A DNA stretch of 64,000 nucleotides from Streptomyces seoulensis (GTDB taxonomy: Bacteria > Actinomycetota > Actinomycetes > Streptomycetales > Streptomycetaceae): NCBI GenBank assembly GCA_013364255.1, contig CP054936.1, forward strand, positions 310,001-374,000. Direction: 5' to 3'. The position numbers were made by a program, and so were the translations under genes. Each line of letters starts with the position of its first letter. Positions within the stretch are counted from its first letter, which is position 1. The notes beneath the pieces were generated by a model. The model worked only from the letters and a program-made list of their open reading frames with translations. It was not told the DNA's origin and did not search any database. Shown here in pieces: positions 7,959 through 16,615 of this stretch.

Positions 7959-8720
7959 ATGTCCTTCAGCGCACGTCATCTCGACCGTGCCCGGGCCGAA
8001 TCGTTCGGCGCCGCGGCCGAAGACTACGATCGTTATCGGCCGACGTACCCGGCGGACCTGATGGACGACTTGGCGCGTCTGCGCGCGTCGGAGGTCCTGG
8101 ACGTCGGATGCGGTACCGGGAAGGCGGCCGCGGCGCTTTCGGCACGGGGGCTGTCCGTGTTCGGGATAGAGCCGGACCACCGTATGGCGCAGGTCGCGCG
8201 GCATCGGGGCATCAGGGTCGAGACCACGACCTTCGAGACCTGGGACCCGCGCGGGCGGCGGTTCGACCTGCTCGTCAGCGCGGACGCCTGGCACTGGGTC
8301 AATCCGGCCGAAGGCGCCGGGAAAGCGGCCCGGGTCCTGGTTCCCGGCGGACACATAGCACGCTTCTGGAGCTTCCACGTATTGGACGGTCCGATACTCG
8401 AGGACCTCGGCAGGATATACGCGGAGCACGCTCCCGGCGTCGAGGTGGGCGGCGCCCGGCAGAAGAGCACGGCCGGCGTCCGCGATCCGCTTTCGGCCGG
8501 GGACGATTTCGTCTCGGTGGCTCAGCGCGAATACCGCTGGAGTCTCACACTGAACGGCGACGAATGGATCGGCTTGATCAGCACGTTCAGTGATCACCAC
8601 CGGATGGATCCGCGGAGCCGGTCCGTTCTCTTCGCGAAAATCCGCGGCTTGATCGATGACCGCGGCGGCACCGTCCGCACGACCTCGGGGACATTCTTGC
8701 AGCTGGCTCGCCGAGTGTGA
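7959..8720 (+). CDS. SAM-dependent methyltransferase
   Basis: A 253-residue class I methyltransferase. Start ATG 7959 follows an AGGGGAA site; upstream frame extensions run through the operator. The SAM motif LDVGCGTGKAAAAL lies near residue 45, an acidic residue ends strand 2 (GIEPDH), and the post-I region reads FETWDP then ADAWHWVNP. It resembles the methyltransferase at 30932-31714, which shares FETWDP and AWHW, so the two are probably paralogues. It is first in an operon with the esterase (19-bp gap) and phosphatase. It is likely to O- or C-methylate the polyketide or a sugar or acyl unit; the target is not predictable. Confidence 0.85.
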   Translation: MSFSARHLDRARAESFGAAAEDYDRYRPTYPADLMDDLARLRASEVLDVGCGTGKAAAALSARGLSVFGIEPDHRMAQVARHRGIRVETTTFETWDPRGRRFDLLVSADAWHWVNPAEGAGKAARVLVPGGHIARFWSFHVLDGPILEDLGRIYAEHAPGVEVGGARQKSTAGVRDPLSAGDDFVSVAQREYRWSLTLNGDEWIGLISTFSDHHRMDPRSRSVLFAKIRGLIDDRGGTVRTTSGTFLQLARRV

Positions 8721-8739
8721 GCGCGGAACAGGAGAAGAA

Positions 8740-10167
8740 GTGTTGCCGATCGAGACCACGTCCGGACCGGTCCGCGGATTCCTCGATCGCGGCGTCCCGA
8801 ATTGGCGGGGAATTCCGTACGGACGCGTTCCGGGCAGGTTCCGCCCCGCGGTCCCGGCCGTCGCCGAGGGCCCGGTGGACGCCGTCCGGTGGGGACCCGT
8901 CAGCTGGCAGGTGCCGATGTCCTCGGCCTCGCGACAGCACTGGAGCCCCCTCCATGCGGACGCCGTGCAGCACGAGGACTGCCTCAACCTCAACATCTGG
9001 TCGGCACGCCCGGAGCGCCCCGACCCGCAGCCGGTGCTGGTGTGGTTCCACCCCGGACGGCACATGGTCGGCGGAACGATGCGGACCGTCGACCCGTGGG
9101 CCTACGCGGCCCGTCACGATCTGGTCATCGTGACCGCCAACTACCGGCTGGGGCCGTGGGGCTGGCTGTCACTGGCCGACCTGGACCCGGCGTTCTCCGA
9201 CAGCGCCAATCTCGCGGTGCGCGATCAGCTGCTGATGCTGCGCTGGGTCCGCGACAACATCTCCTCCTTCGGGGGAGACCCCGGCAATGTGACGATCTTC
9301 GGGCTGTCCACCGGCGGAACCGATGTGGCGACCTTGCTGGGAGTGCCCTCGGCCACCGGTCTGTTCCACCGGGCCGCCATCTACAGCGGCAACGCCGAAC
9401 TCTCCCAGTCGCGGGACGGGGCGGCCGGACTCGCGCGGCGTTTCGTGAGCGCCGCCGGCACGCTCGCGGACGACGCGGGCGGCCTGGTGGAACTGTCGAA
9501 CGTGGCGCTGCGGTACACGCACGCGCAGACGATGCGGGCCGGTCAGGTGCGTTACCAGGCGGTGGTGGACGGCGAGCTGATCCCACGGCCACCGCTGCCG
9601 GCGATAGCCGACCGCGCGGAGTCGATTCCCGTGCTGGTCTCGGTCACCTCGGAAGAGGCGGGGATCCTCGAGATCGTGGAGGACGGGGAGGCGGTCGACG
9701 CGAAGTACTCCCGGCTGATCGGCGGCGCCGACGATGCCACCCACGCGCAGAAGGTCCGCCGGTTGTCGGACGAGCTCTACGTCCGCCCGGCTGAACGCCT
9801 GCTCGCCGCGCTCGACGCGCAGCGCCGGGACGCCGTCGGCACCGCGGCCTGCTGGGCCCAGGTGTTCGACTACCATCCGACCGTCTCGCACCTGGCCGGG
9901 TACCCGAGGATCGCCGACCGCGCCGTGCACGCCGCCGACACCGCCTCGCTCTTCTGCGACCCGGCCGGACCGGAGGGCACCGACACCGACCGCGCGGTCG
10001 CGGAGCGGGAGCAGAGCGGGCTGGTGCGCCTGGCGCGCGACGGCGACCCGGGCTGGCCGGCGTACACGCCCGAGGAGCCCGTGGCCCGCTGGATCGGGCC
10101 GCGTGCCACGGACGGCGCGGACCTGGGGCCGCTGCCCCTGACGTCGAGCATGGAGGTTCCGCGATGA
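8740..10167 (+). CDS. Type B carboxylesterase family protein
   Basis: A 475-residue serine hydrolase of the carboxylesterase/lipase family. I chose GTG 8740, preceded by AGGAG 5 nt upstream; a further upstream ATG lies inside the methyltransferase gene. Landmarks are HEDCLNLNIW, the oxyanion stretch VWFHPGRHMVGG, NYRLGPWGW, the nucleophile elbow FGLSTGG, a SEEAG acid segment and HAADTASLF for the catalytic His. The usual GESAGG elbow is altered to GLSTGG but keeps Ser. No secretion signal is visible. It sits between a methyltransferase and a phosphatase, with an ATGA overlap to the latter. A role in ester removal, acyl transfer or lactone opening on an intermediate is possible. Confidence 0.87.
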   Translation: MLPIETTSGPVRGFLDRGVPNWRGIPYGRVPGRFRPAVPAVAEGPVDAVRWGPVSWQVPMSSASRQHWSPLHADAVQHEDCLNLNIWSARPERPDPQPVLVWFHPGRHMVGGTMRTVDPWAYAARHDLVIVTANYRLGPWGWLSLADLDPAFSDSANLAVRDQLLMLRWVRDNISSFGGDPGNVTIFGLSTGGTDVATLLGVPSATGLFHRAAIYSGNAELSQSRDGAAGLARRFVSAAGTLADDAGGLVELSNVALRYTHAQTMRAGQVRYQAVVDGELIPRPPLPAIADRAESIPVLVSVTSEEAGILEIVEDGEAVDAKYSRLIGGADDATHAQKVRRLSDELYVRPAERLLAALDAQRRDAVGTAACWAQVFDYHPTVSHLAGYPRIADRAVHAADTASLFCDPAGPEGTDTDRAVAEREQSGLVRLARDGDPGWPAYTPEEPVARWIGPRATDGADLGPLPLTSSMEVPR

Positions 10168-10952
10168 ACTCCCCGACCCACCGGATCGCGCTGGCGGGCG
10201 CGCTGAACGTCCGCGACCTGGGCGGCCTGGCCACCACGGGGAACGGCGTCACCCGCTTCGGCCGGCTGATCCGCTCGGGCAGCCTCCAGGAGCTCACCCC
10301 GGAGGACGTCGAACACCTCACGCGGACGCTGGACGTCCGCCAGGTCATCGATTTGCGCAGCACCGCCGAGGTACGGCGCGAGGGCCCTGGGCCGCTGGCC
10401 GGTGTGCCCGGTGTCACGATCCACCACCTCTCGCTGCTCGCCGAGTCTCCCCCGGACACGGACCGGGTGGACACCGAGCGGGCGATGCCGTGGAACCGGG
10501 CGGGGGCCGACGGGCGTTCCCGGCCCGCCGGCTCGACGGGACACTACCTCCGCTACTGCGCGGAACGGCCGGACTCCGTGGTGGCGGCCCTGCGCGTCAT
10601 CGCTCATGGCGCGGGGGCGACGTTGGTGCACTGCGCGATGGGCAAGGACCGGACCGGGGTGGTGTGCGCACTGGCCCTGGACGCGGTCGGGGTGGGCCGG
10701 GAGGCCGTCGTGGCGGACTACACGCGCTCCGGCGAGCACATGTCCGCGATCGTGGAGCGACTGCGCGACAATCCTCTGTACGCGGCCGACATCGTCTCCC
10801 GGCCGTTCGCGAGTTTCGTGCCGCGTCCCGCCTACATGCACGCCCTGCTCGCCGCGCTGGACGAGCGGTTCGGCGGGGTCCGCCCGTGGCTCGCCGGCCA
10901 CGGCTGGACGGTGGACGACCAGCGGGCGCTGGCCGTCCGTCTGATCGGCTGA
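10164..10952 (+). CDS. Tyrosine-phosphatase-family protein
   Basis: A 262-residue protein with the cysteine phosphatase loop HCAMGKDRTG (Cys157, Arg163), the N-terminal NVRDLGG motif and the GRLIRSG segment that characterise bacterial protein-tyrosine/serine phosphatases of the Y_phosphatase3 type. Such enzymes remove phosphate from proteins or small molecules. It is translationally coupled to the esterase by ATGA and ends 1 bp before a hairpin. In this cluster, which also encodes an aminoglycoside-phosphotransferase-like kinase, it may remove a protecting phosphate from an intermediate. That is inference; general protein dephosphorylation is an alternative. Confidence 0.85.
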   Translation: MNSPTHRIALAGALNVRDLGGLATTGNGVTRFGRLIRSGSLQELTPEDVEHLTRTLDVRQVIDLRSTAEVRREGPGPLAGVPGVTIHHLSLLAESPPDTDRVDTERAMPWNRAGADGRSRPAGSTGHYLRYCAERPDSVVAALRVIAHGAGATLVHCAMGKDRTGVVCALALDAVGVGREAVVADYTRSGEHMSAIVERLRDNPLYAADIVSRPFASFVPRPAYMHALLAALDERFGGVRPWLAGHGWTVDDQRALAVRLIG

Positions 10953-10994
10953 CGACGGGCCGCGCTACCGCCGATGCGGGGGCGCGGCCCGTCG
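10953..10994. terminator. Hairpin between convergent phosphatase and monooxygenase genes
   Basis: A perfect 13-bp inverted repeat (10953-10965 with 10982-10994, 16-nt loop) occupies the 47-bp gap between two convergent operons, so it can stop both. Confidence 0.7.
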
Positions 10995-10999
10995 GCCGG

Positions 11000-11947
11000 T
11001 CAGCGGCCCGCCGGGCGCGGCAGCCCCAGGCGGGCGCGCAACGTGGCGCCGGTCCCCTGGGGGAACTTCTGCCGTACCGTACGGGCCGTCTCCAGCGCGG
11101 TCTCGAACTCCGCTCCGTCGGCCGGGACCAGGACGAACCCGTCCGCCGGTCCGGCCTCGGCCTCGCGCAGCAGGTCGTCCGCGGGGGTGCCGGCCCTCCG
11201 CTCCAGGAGCAACCGCACGTCCTGGCGGCGCCGCCCGGCCGCCGCGCACGCGTCGTCCAGCGCGCGCGCCAGGTCCGCCGCCGCGTCGGAGACTTCCAGC
11301 GGAACGACGGCCAGGTCGCCCAAGAGCGCGGCGGAGGCCGCGTCCTCGGGGTCCGAGACGCGACGGACCAGCACCGGGTGGCCCTGGGGCGGGCGGGCGA
11401 TGTTCAGCGGGCCGGCCACGGCGAAGTACTCGCCGCGGTGGTCGAGGCCGCGCAGCCGCTCGGGCACGAAGTAGACACCCGAGTCGCGGTCCCGGAGGAA
11501 GGCGTCGTCCTGGAAGCTGTCCCACAGGCCGGCCGTCACCCGGGCGAACTCGTCCGCGCGGGCGCGCTGGGCGTGGAGCGGGGCGGGAGCCTCGGCGTGG
11601 TGGTTGGCCGCGTCCGCCGCGGTGGCGGTCGGGGCGATCGCCCATCCCGCACGGCCGCCGCCGAACTGATCGATCGTGGCGAGCACTCGGGCGACGTGGT
11701 ACGGCGCCGCGTACTCGGTGGAGATCGTGGGCACCAGACCGATTCCCTCGGTCGCCACCGTCAGCGCGGCGGCGAGGGTGCCGGCTTCGAAGCCGTCCGG
11801 GCCGTCGGGGCCCGTCGAGGGCCGGTCCGGCAGGATCAGGGCGTCGATCCCTCCCTCGTGCGCGGCGCGTGCCCGGGCACGGGCCAGCGGGAGGCCGCCG
11901 CCCGGGCCCGGCCCGGCGGGAAGCGAAGTGAGCAGCGTGACCGTCAT
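11000..11947 (-). CDS. Short luciferase-like (LLM) flavin monooxygenase homologue
   Basis: A 315-residue relative of bacterial luciferase-like flavin-dependent oxidoreductases. The parts that align with its upstream neighbour are the barrel strand IGLVPTISTEYAAPYHVAR, GGGRAGWAIAPTA in place of the usual RAGWNVVTS, and an insertion segment with GEYFAVAGPLNIARPPQGHPV. It is about 100 residues shorter than the neighbouring protein and poorer in conserved residues. Its start codon overlaps the stop of that gene (ATGA), so the two are made together, perhaps as a heteromeric pair as in luciferase LuxAB, where one chain is catalytic and the other structural. Flavin binding by this chain is uncertain. 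Confidence 0.75.
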   Translation of the reverse strand: MTVTLLTSLPAGPGPGGGLPLARARARAAHEGGIDALILPDRPSTGPDGPDGFEAGTLAAALTVATEGIGLVPTISTEYAAPYHVARVLATIDQFGGGRAGWAIAPTATAADAANHHAEAPAPLHAQRARADEFARVTAGLWDSFQDDAFLRDRDSGVYFVPERLRGLDHRGEYFAVAGPLNIARPPQGHPVLVRRVSDPEDAASAALLGDLAVVPLEVSDAAADLARALDDACAAAGRRRQDVRLLLERRAGTPADDLLREAEAGPADGFVLVPADGAEFETALETARTVRQKFPQGTGATLRARLGLPRPAGR

Positions 11948-13209
11948 TGCACACCTACCCGTGACGCGGTGGTCAGGCCGAGGTTGTCCCGCAGGGTGCC
12001 GTCCGTGTAGGCCGGTCGCACCAGGCCGCGACGGCGCAGTTCGGGTACGACGTGGTCGACGAAGTCGTCCAGCGATCCCGGCAGGTAGGGGAAGTCGACG
12101 ATGAACCCGTCGGCCGCCTCCTGGGTGAACATGGACTCCATGTGGTCAGCGAGTTGCTCGGGCGTGCCGGCGACGATGTCACCCGCCGTCCGCAACGAGA
12201 GCTGACGGAGCGTGAGGTTCTCCCGTCTGGCCAGCTCGATCCATCGCTGCGCGGTGCTGTGCGAGTGGTTGGACACCGGCAGGTCGGGCACCGGTCCGTC
12301 CAGCGGATAGCCGGCCAGGTCGACGTCGCCGAGCTGGTCCTGCAGCGCCCGGAGCGCGACGATGTCGGGCATCAGCTCCTGCAGTTCCCGCAACCGGTCC
12401 CGCGCGGCCGCCTCGGTGTCGGCGACGATCGGCTGGAGACCGACCCAGATCTGGATCGACTCCGGTGGGCGGCCGTACGCGGCCGCGCGCTGCTTGAGGT
12501 CGGCGTAGAACTCCTGCGCGTCGGCCAGCCGGGTGTGCCGGGTGAACAGCACCTCGCCGTGCCGGGCGGCGAAGTCCCGCCCGACCGGGGACGCTCCCGC
12601 CTGGAAGATCACCGGCCGGCCCTGCGGCGGAGACGGCACGTCGAGCGGGCCGCGTACGCTGAAGAACCGTCCCGTGTGGTCCACCGGTTCACGGCCGTTG
12701 CTCCAGAGCCGGTTCGTCACCGAGATGAACTCGTCCGCCCTGACGTAGCGCAGGTCGTGTTCCATGTGTTCGTCGAAGCCGAAGTTGCGCGACTCCCACG
12801 GCGCGGCCGAGGTCACCACGTTCCATCCCGCGCGCCCGTCGCTGAGGTGATCGAGGGAGGCGAATTTGCGGGCGATGTCGTAGGGCTCGTTGTAGGTCGT
12901 GGTCGCCGTCGCGGCGAGCCCTATGTGATCGGTGACCGCCGCGAACGCGGACAGCAGCGAGAGCGGTTCGAAATGCTCGTTGCGGGCGGTCCTGCTCAGG
13001 TGCTCCACGTCGGTGCCCCACAGCGCCACGACGTCGGGGACGAAGAGGCAGTCGAACACCGCGCGTTCGAGCGTCCGGGCGTTGCGGCGGTGGAAGTCGA
13101 AGTCGAGCTGGGCATCGGGCCGGGTCAACGGATGCCGCCAGGCGGCGATGTGGCCGCCCGGACCGTCGATGATCGCTCCCAGCCGCAGCACTCTGGGCTG
13201 CCGTGCCAT
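11944..13209 (-). CDS. NtaA/SnaA/DmoA-family FMN-dependent monooxygenase
   Basis: A 421-residue luciferase-like monooxygenase starting at ATG 13209 behind a GGGAGG site. Characteristic parts are GAIIDGPGGHIAAWRHP at the N-terminus, FEPLSLLSAFAAVTDHIGL, SDGRAGWNVVTSA, DEFISVTNRLWS and QGRPVIFQAGAS. Members use reduced FMN supplied by a separate reductase to oxygenate sulfur, nitrogen or carbon centres, for example nitrilotriacetate, alkyl sulfides, or the dehydroproline step in pristinamycin. No partner flavin reductase is visible in the window. It is second in an operon after a P450 (29-bp gap) and coupled to the shorter homologue downstream. It is probably a late oxidation, such as Baeyer-Villiger or N-oxidation. 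Confidence 0.87.
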   Translation of the reverse strand: MARQPRVLRLGAIIDGPGGHIAAWRHPLTRPDAQLDFDFHRRNARTLERAVFDCLFVPDVVALWGTDVEHLSRTARNEHFEPLSLLSAFAAVTDHIGLAATATTTYNEPYDIARKFASLDHLSDGRAGWNVVTSAAPWESRNFGFDEHMEHDLRYVRADEFISVTNRLWSNGREPVDHTGRFFSVRGPLDVPSPPQGRPVIFQAGASPVGRDFAARHGEVLFTRHTRLADAQEFYADLKQRAAAYGRPPESIQIWVGLQPIVADTEAAARDRLRELQELMPDIVALRALQDQLGDVDLAGYPLDGPVPDLPVSNHSHSTAQRWIELARRENLTLRQLSLRTAGDIVAGTPEQLADHMESMFTQEAADGFIVDFPYLPGSLDDFVDHVVPELRRRGLVRPAYTDGTLRDNLGLTTASRVGVQ

Positions 13210-13238
13210 GTCGCCTCCCGCAGGTGTTCGCCGGCCGG

Positions 13239-14504
13239 TCACTCGGACAGTGCAGCGGGTAGTGGGTTGCTCGCGGAGTCCGAGCCGATGCGCTCGCCGG
13301 GGGTGAAGCGCACCGGCATGCGCAGGTAGCCGTGGATCTGCCCCACGGTGGGGTACTTCTCGGCCTCGCCCTCGACGATCCGGTAGTCCGGCAGGCGCGC
13401 CAGCACCTCCCCGATCACGACTTCGAAGTCCATGCGGGCGATGTGGCGTCCGATGCACCGGTGGATGCCGATGCCGAAGGCCGCCTGCCGGCCGGCGTCC
13501 CGGTCCAGGTCGACGACCTCCGGATGGGGGAACACCTTGGCGTCCAGGTTGGCCGCCGCCCACGACAGCAGCACGCGATCGCCTTTGCGCATCGGGCAGC
13601 CGTCCACGGCGGTGTCGGCCATCGCGGTGCGTCCGGCGCCCATGACCGGGGTGAAGTAGCGCAGGAACTCGTCGCACACCCCGGGGATCCGCTCGGGCGA
13701 GTCGATGAGCAGCTTCCTGGCGTCCCGGTGGCGGTCGAGGTAGTCGAGGGTGGAGGCGAGCAGCGCGGTCGTCGTGTCGACGCCGCCGGGGATGACGGCG
13801 TTGCAGACTCCGACGACGTCCTCGTCCGAGAGCTTCTCCCCGCCGATCTCGACCTGGGTCAGGAAGCTGATGAAGTCGTCGCGCGGGTGGGCACGGCGCT
13901 GGGGGACCAGCGAGCGCACCGTTTCGATGAGCCGCGCGAAGTCGGCCTCCACGCGATCGAACTCCGGGGTTCCGGGGTGGGTGTAGACCAGCGCGTGCAG
14001 GACGTCGGCGTAGACCCGCCAGTCGTCCATCGGCAGTCCCACGAGTTCGAGGGTGACCAGGGCCGGAACCGGGTTCGACAGGTCCAGCACCAGGTCTATT
14101 TCGCCGCTTTCGATGAATTTGTCCACGCACCAGGTGGCGTACTGCTGGATACGCGGCCGCAGGCGCCGGGCGGCCGGCGGGGAGAAGAAGGTGTTGAGCG
14201 CCTTGCGCCATTCCGTGTATTCGGGCGGGTCGATTTCGAGCGGCAGGCCGCGGAAGGACGACGCCGGAACGACGGTTCCCTGCGGCCGGCCCGGGACGTT
14301 GGGGATCTCGTGTGCGGACGAGAACAGTTCGGGCTGGTGCGCCACCTGGGACACCTGCTCGAACCCGGAGATCAGCCAGAAACCGCCGTGCTGTCGACTG
14401 TAGGAAACCGGGGCGTGGGTGTTCATCGCGATGTTCGCGGCCCAGGGGTCGGCGGCATACTCCGCCGAGTGATGATCGAAATCTGTCTCGGTCCGTTCGG
14501 ACAT
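13239..14504 (-). CDS. Cytochrome P450 (first of four)
   Basis: A 421-residue soluble bacterial P450. Start ATG 14504 follows GGAAGGA; an alternative ATG lies five codons upstream. The I-helix reads PGGVDTTTALLAS with the acid-threonine pair intact, the ExxR is in EFLRYF and the heme loop is FGIGIHRCIG. No ferredoxin is adjacent; two are encoded elsewhere in the cluster. It is the first gene of the operon with the two luciferase-like monooxygenases, under operator C, and so probably oxidises the same part of the molecule. The substrate is not predictable. Confidence 0.93.
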   Translation of the reverse strand: MSERTETDFDHHSAEYAADPWAANIAMNTHAPVSYSRQHGGFWLISGFEQVSQVAHQPELFSSAHEIPNVPGRPQGTVVPASSFRGLPLEIDPPEYTEWRKALNTFFSPPAARRLRPRIQQYATWCVDKFIESGEIDLVLDLSNPVPALVTLELVGLPMDDWRVYADVLHALVYTHPGTPEFDRVEADFARLIETVRSLVPQRRAHPRDDFISFLTQVEIGGEKLSDEDVVGVCNAVIPGGVDTTTALLASTLDYLDRHRDARKLLIDSPERIPGVCDEFLRYFTPVMGAGRTAMADTAVDGCPMRKGDRVLLSWAAANLDAKVFPHPEVVDLDRDAGRQAAFGIGIHRCIGRHIARMDFEVVIGEVLARLPDYRIVEGEAEKYPTVGQIHGYLRMPVRFTPGERIGSDSASNPLPAALSE

Positions 14505-14568
14505 CGCCCGTCCTTCCACACGGCATGCCGGAAGCTAAAAACGTTCTAACGGATCCGTGCGCGCGAGT

Positions 14569-14616
14569 GAAGCATACCTTCGTACAGGTGAGCGCGCGTG
14601 TACGAAGGTCCACTTC
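14569..14616. promoter_or_regulatory. Cluster operator C, divergent P450 operon/methyltransferase
   Basis: Half-sites at 14569-14586 (15 of 18 to consensus) and reversed at 14599-14616 (full match), 12 bp apart, in the 185-bp gap between divergent genes. Confidence 0.68.
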
Positions 14617-14689
14617 TGAATGATCCGGTGCGGCCATTAAATTCCGTGGGAACCTCTGAGGTATCCGAATCTCGCAAGGAAGTGACGCC

Positions 14690-15535
14690 ATGACGGTCGG
14701 ACCATCCGGCGTGAACAGCGACGTCGCGCATTTCTACAACGGCAGCGGGAAAGTTCGCGTGGCAGGACGTATACGGGACCGCTGGGGCGGCAACCTGCAC
14801 AACGGCTACTGGCACGACGCCGACGACGACGCCCCTCCCGAGGTGGCCACGGACCGGCTCACCGATCTGATGATCGAGCGTTTGGCCCCGCGGCCCGGAC
14901 AGCGCGTGCTCGACATCGGCTGCGGCATCGGCAAGCCGGCGGCCCGGCTGCTGCGGGCCCACCCGGTGGACGTGGTCGGGATCACGATCAGTGAGCGGCA
15001 AGTGGAGCAGGCACGGGCCGGCGCCGCCGAGGCCGGTCTCGCGGACCGGGCGACGTTCGAGTACGCGGACGCGATGCGGATGCCCTTCCCGGACGACTCC
15101 TTCGACGGCGCGTGGGCGCTCGAATCGATGTTCCACATCCCGGACCGCGACCGGGCGCTGGCCGAGACGGCGCGGGTGCTGCGCCCGGACAGCCGGCTGG
15201 CGATCGCCGACTTCGTGCTGCGGACGCCGATCAGCGAGGCCGGGATGCGGGCCGTCCAGCGCATCTGCGAGACGTTCGGCGTCCACTCGATCAGCCCCGT
15301 GGACGAGTACCTGGCGCAGCTGTCCTCGCACGGCTTCACCGATGTCGACGTCCTGGACATCAGCGACAACGTGGCCCGCACGGGCACCCTCCTCGCCGAC
15401 GCCTGGGAGGCCGTGCGCGATCAGATGGTGGAGAACGGGAACTCGGCCGAGGTCGACGCCATGATCACGGCGACGCGCGACTTCTCCAGCACTCCGGAGT
15501 TCGGGTACGTCCTCGTCTCCGCGACCCTGGGCTGA
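14690..15535 (+). CDS. SAM-dependent methyltransferase (rifamycin/RebM O-methyltransferase-like)
   Basis: A 281-residue class I methyltransferase preceded by a GGAAG site. The SAM motif RVLDIGCGIGKPAARLL spans residues 72-87; a VVGITISERQVEQAR segment, an EYADAMRMPFPDDSFD motif, and ALESMFHIPDRDRAL followed by RVLRP and LAIADF place it in the family of natural-product O-methyltransferases that includes RebM and rifamycin methyltransferase. These usually methylate hydroxyls on sugars or macrocycles. It is a single-gene transcript divergent from the P450 operon and convergent with the aldo/keto reductase gene (14-bp gap, no hairpin seen). Confidence 0.88.
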   Translation: MTVGPSGVNSDVAHFYNGSGKVRVAGRIRDRWGGNLHNGYWHDADDDAPPEVATDRLTDLMIERLAPRPGQRVLDIGCGIGKPAARLLRAHPVDVVGITISERQVEQARAGAAEAGLADRATFEYADAMRMPFPDDSFDGAWALESMFHIPDRDRALAETARVLRPDSRLAIADFVLRTPISEAGMRAVQRICETFGVHSISPVDEYLAQLSSHGFTDVDVLDISDNVARTGTLLADAWEAVRDQMVENGNSAEVDAMITATRDFSSTPEFGYVLVSATLG

Positions 15536-15549
15536 CCCGGCCGGCTCCC

Positions 15550-16599
15550 TCAGTCGATCGTCCGGCTCCGCTGCATCGCGCCGAACGGGCCGTAGGGATA
15601 GCCGGCCGGCCGCGGATCGCTCGCCTCGGTGAGGCGAGCGATCTCGCCGTCCTCCAGCGTGACCCACCGCGCCCGGAGGTTGTCCGAGAGCTGCCGCGCG
15701 TCGCGCGCGCCCAGGACGACGCCGCTGACACCGGGTCGCGCCGCCACCCACGCCAGCGCGACCGCGGCCGGGGTGACGTCCCGCGCGGCGGCGATCTCAC
15801 CGAGGATCTTCAGGACCTGCCAGGTGCGGTCGCGCGCGGCGTGCGACCGGTACAGGGCGTTGACGTAGGCGTCGTGCATCTTCCCGCGCTCGCGCTGATC
15901 GGCGAACCTCGCCGGGCCGTCGGGCGCGGAGTGCGGCGCGTATTTGCCGCTGAGCAGGCCCCCGGACAGCGGCGACCACGCGAGCAGCCCCAGGCCGTTC
16001 GCGAGGCCCGCCGGCACGATCTCCCATTCGATCTCCCGGCACAGCAGGCTGTACTGCGCCTGGAAGGTGACCGGTCCGGTCAGGCCCAGGGAGCCGGCCA
16101 GGCCGACGGCCTTCTGCAGCTGCCAGCCGGTGTAGTTGGAGATGCCGACGTAGCGGATCTTCCCGGCGCGTACCGCGTCGTCGAGGAAGCGCAGTGTCTC
16201 CTCCTGCGGCGTCACGGGGTCCCAGGTGTGCGCCTGGTACAGCGTCACGCAGTCGACGCCGAGGTTGCGCAGGGACGCCTCGAGCGCGCGGGTCAGATTG
16301 TGCCGGGTGTTGCCCCACTGGTTGCGGCCCGCCGTCGTCGTGAAGCCGCCGCCCTTCGTCGACAGCAGCATCCGATCGCGGACCTGCGCCGTCTGCGTGC
16401 GCAGCCACCGGCCGATGAGTTCCTCGGACCTGCCGTCGCAGTAGGCGTCGGCCGTGTCGATCAGCAGGCCGCCCGCGTCGGCGAAGGTATCCAGTACGCG
16501 GATCGTCTCGGCTTCCTCGGTACTGCCCCCGAAGGTCGCGGTGCCGAGCGCGTAGACCGATGTCGCGAGCCCGCTGGCGCCGAGAGGAACGTACTTCAC
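15550..16599 (-). CDS. Aldo/keto reductase
   Basis: A 349-residue NADP(H)-dependent reductase with the complete catalytic tetrad: Asp48 and Tyr53 in DTADAY, Lys82 in STKGG and His124 in YQAHTWDP. YVGISNYTGWQLQ and LAWSPLSGGLLSGKY are typical of the Tas/YghZ-like group, the latter a cofactor-loop region. It is the last gene of a P450-ferredoxin-kinase-reductase operon read leftward, 16 bp after the kinase gene. Candidate roles are reduction of a ketone on the polyketide or a keto step in deoxysugar formation; no other sugar genes are visible in the window, so the former is more likely. Confidence 0.9.
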   Translation of the reverse strand: MKYVPLGASGLATSVYALGTATFGGSTEEAETIRVLDTFADAGGLLIDTADAYCDGRSEELIGRWLRTQTAQVRDRMLLSTKGGGFTTTAGRNQWGNTRHNLTRALEASLRNLGVDCVTLYQAHTWDPVTPQEETLRFLDDAVRAGKIRYVGISNYTGWQLQKAVGLAGSLGLTGPVTFQAQYSLLCREIEWEIVPAGLANGLGLLAWSPLSGGLLSGKYAPHSAPDGPARFADQRERGKMHDAYVNALYRSHAARDRTWQVLKILGEIAAARDVTPAAVALAWVAARPGVSGVVLGARDARQLSDNLRARWVTLEDGEIARLTEASDPRPAGYPYGPFGAMQRSRTID

Positions 16600-16615
16600 G
16601 GGTTCTTCGTCTCCC

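Noticed and set aside
10953..11000. Hairpin considered as an attachment site or recombination remnant
   Set aside because: It lies exactly between two convergent stop codons and has the form of an ordinary bidirectional terminator; no integrase, transposase or tRNA gene is seen in the window.
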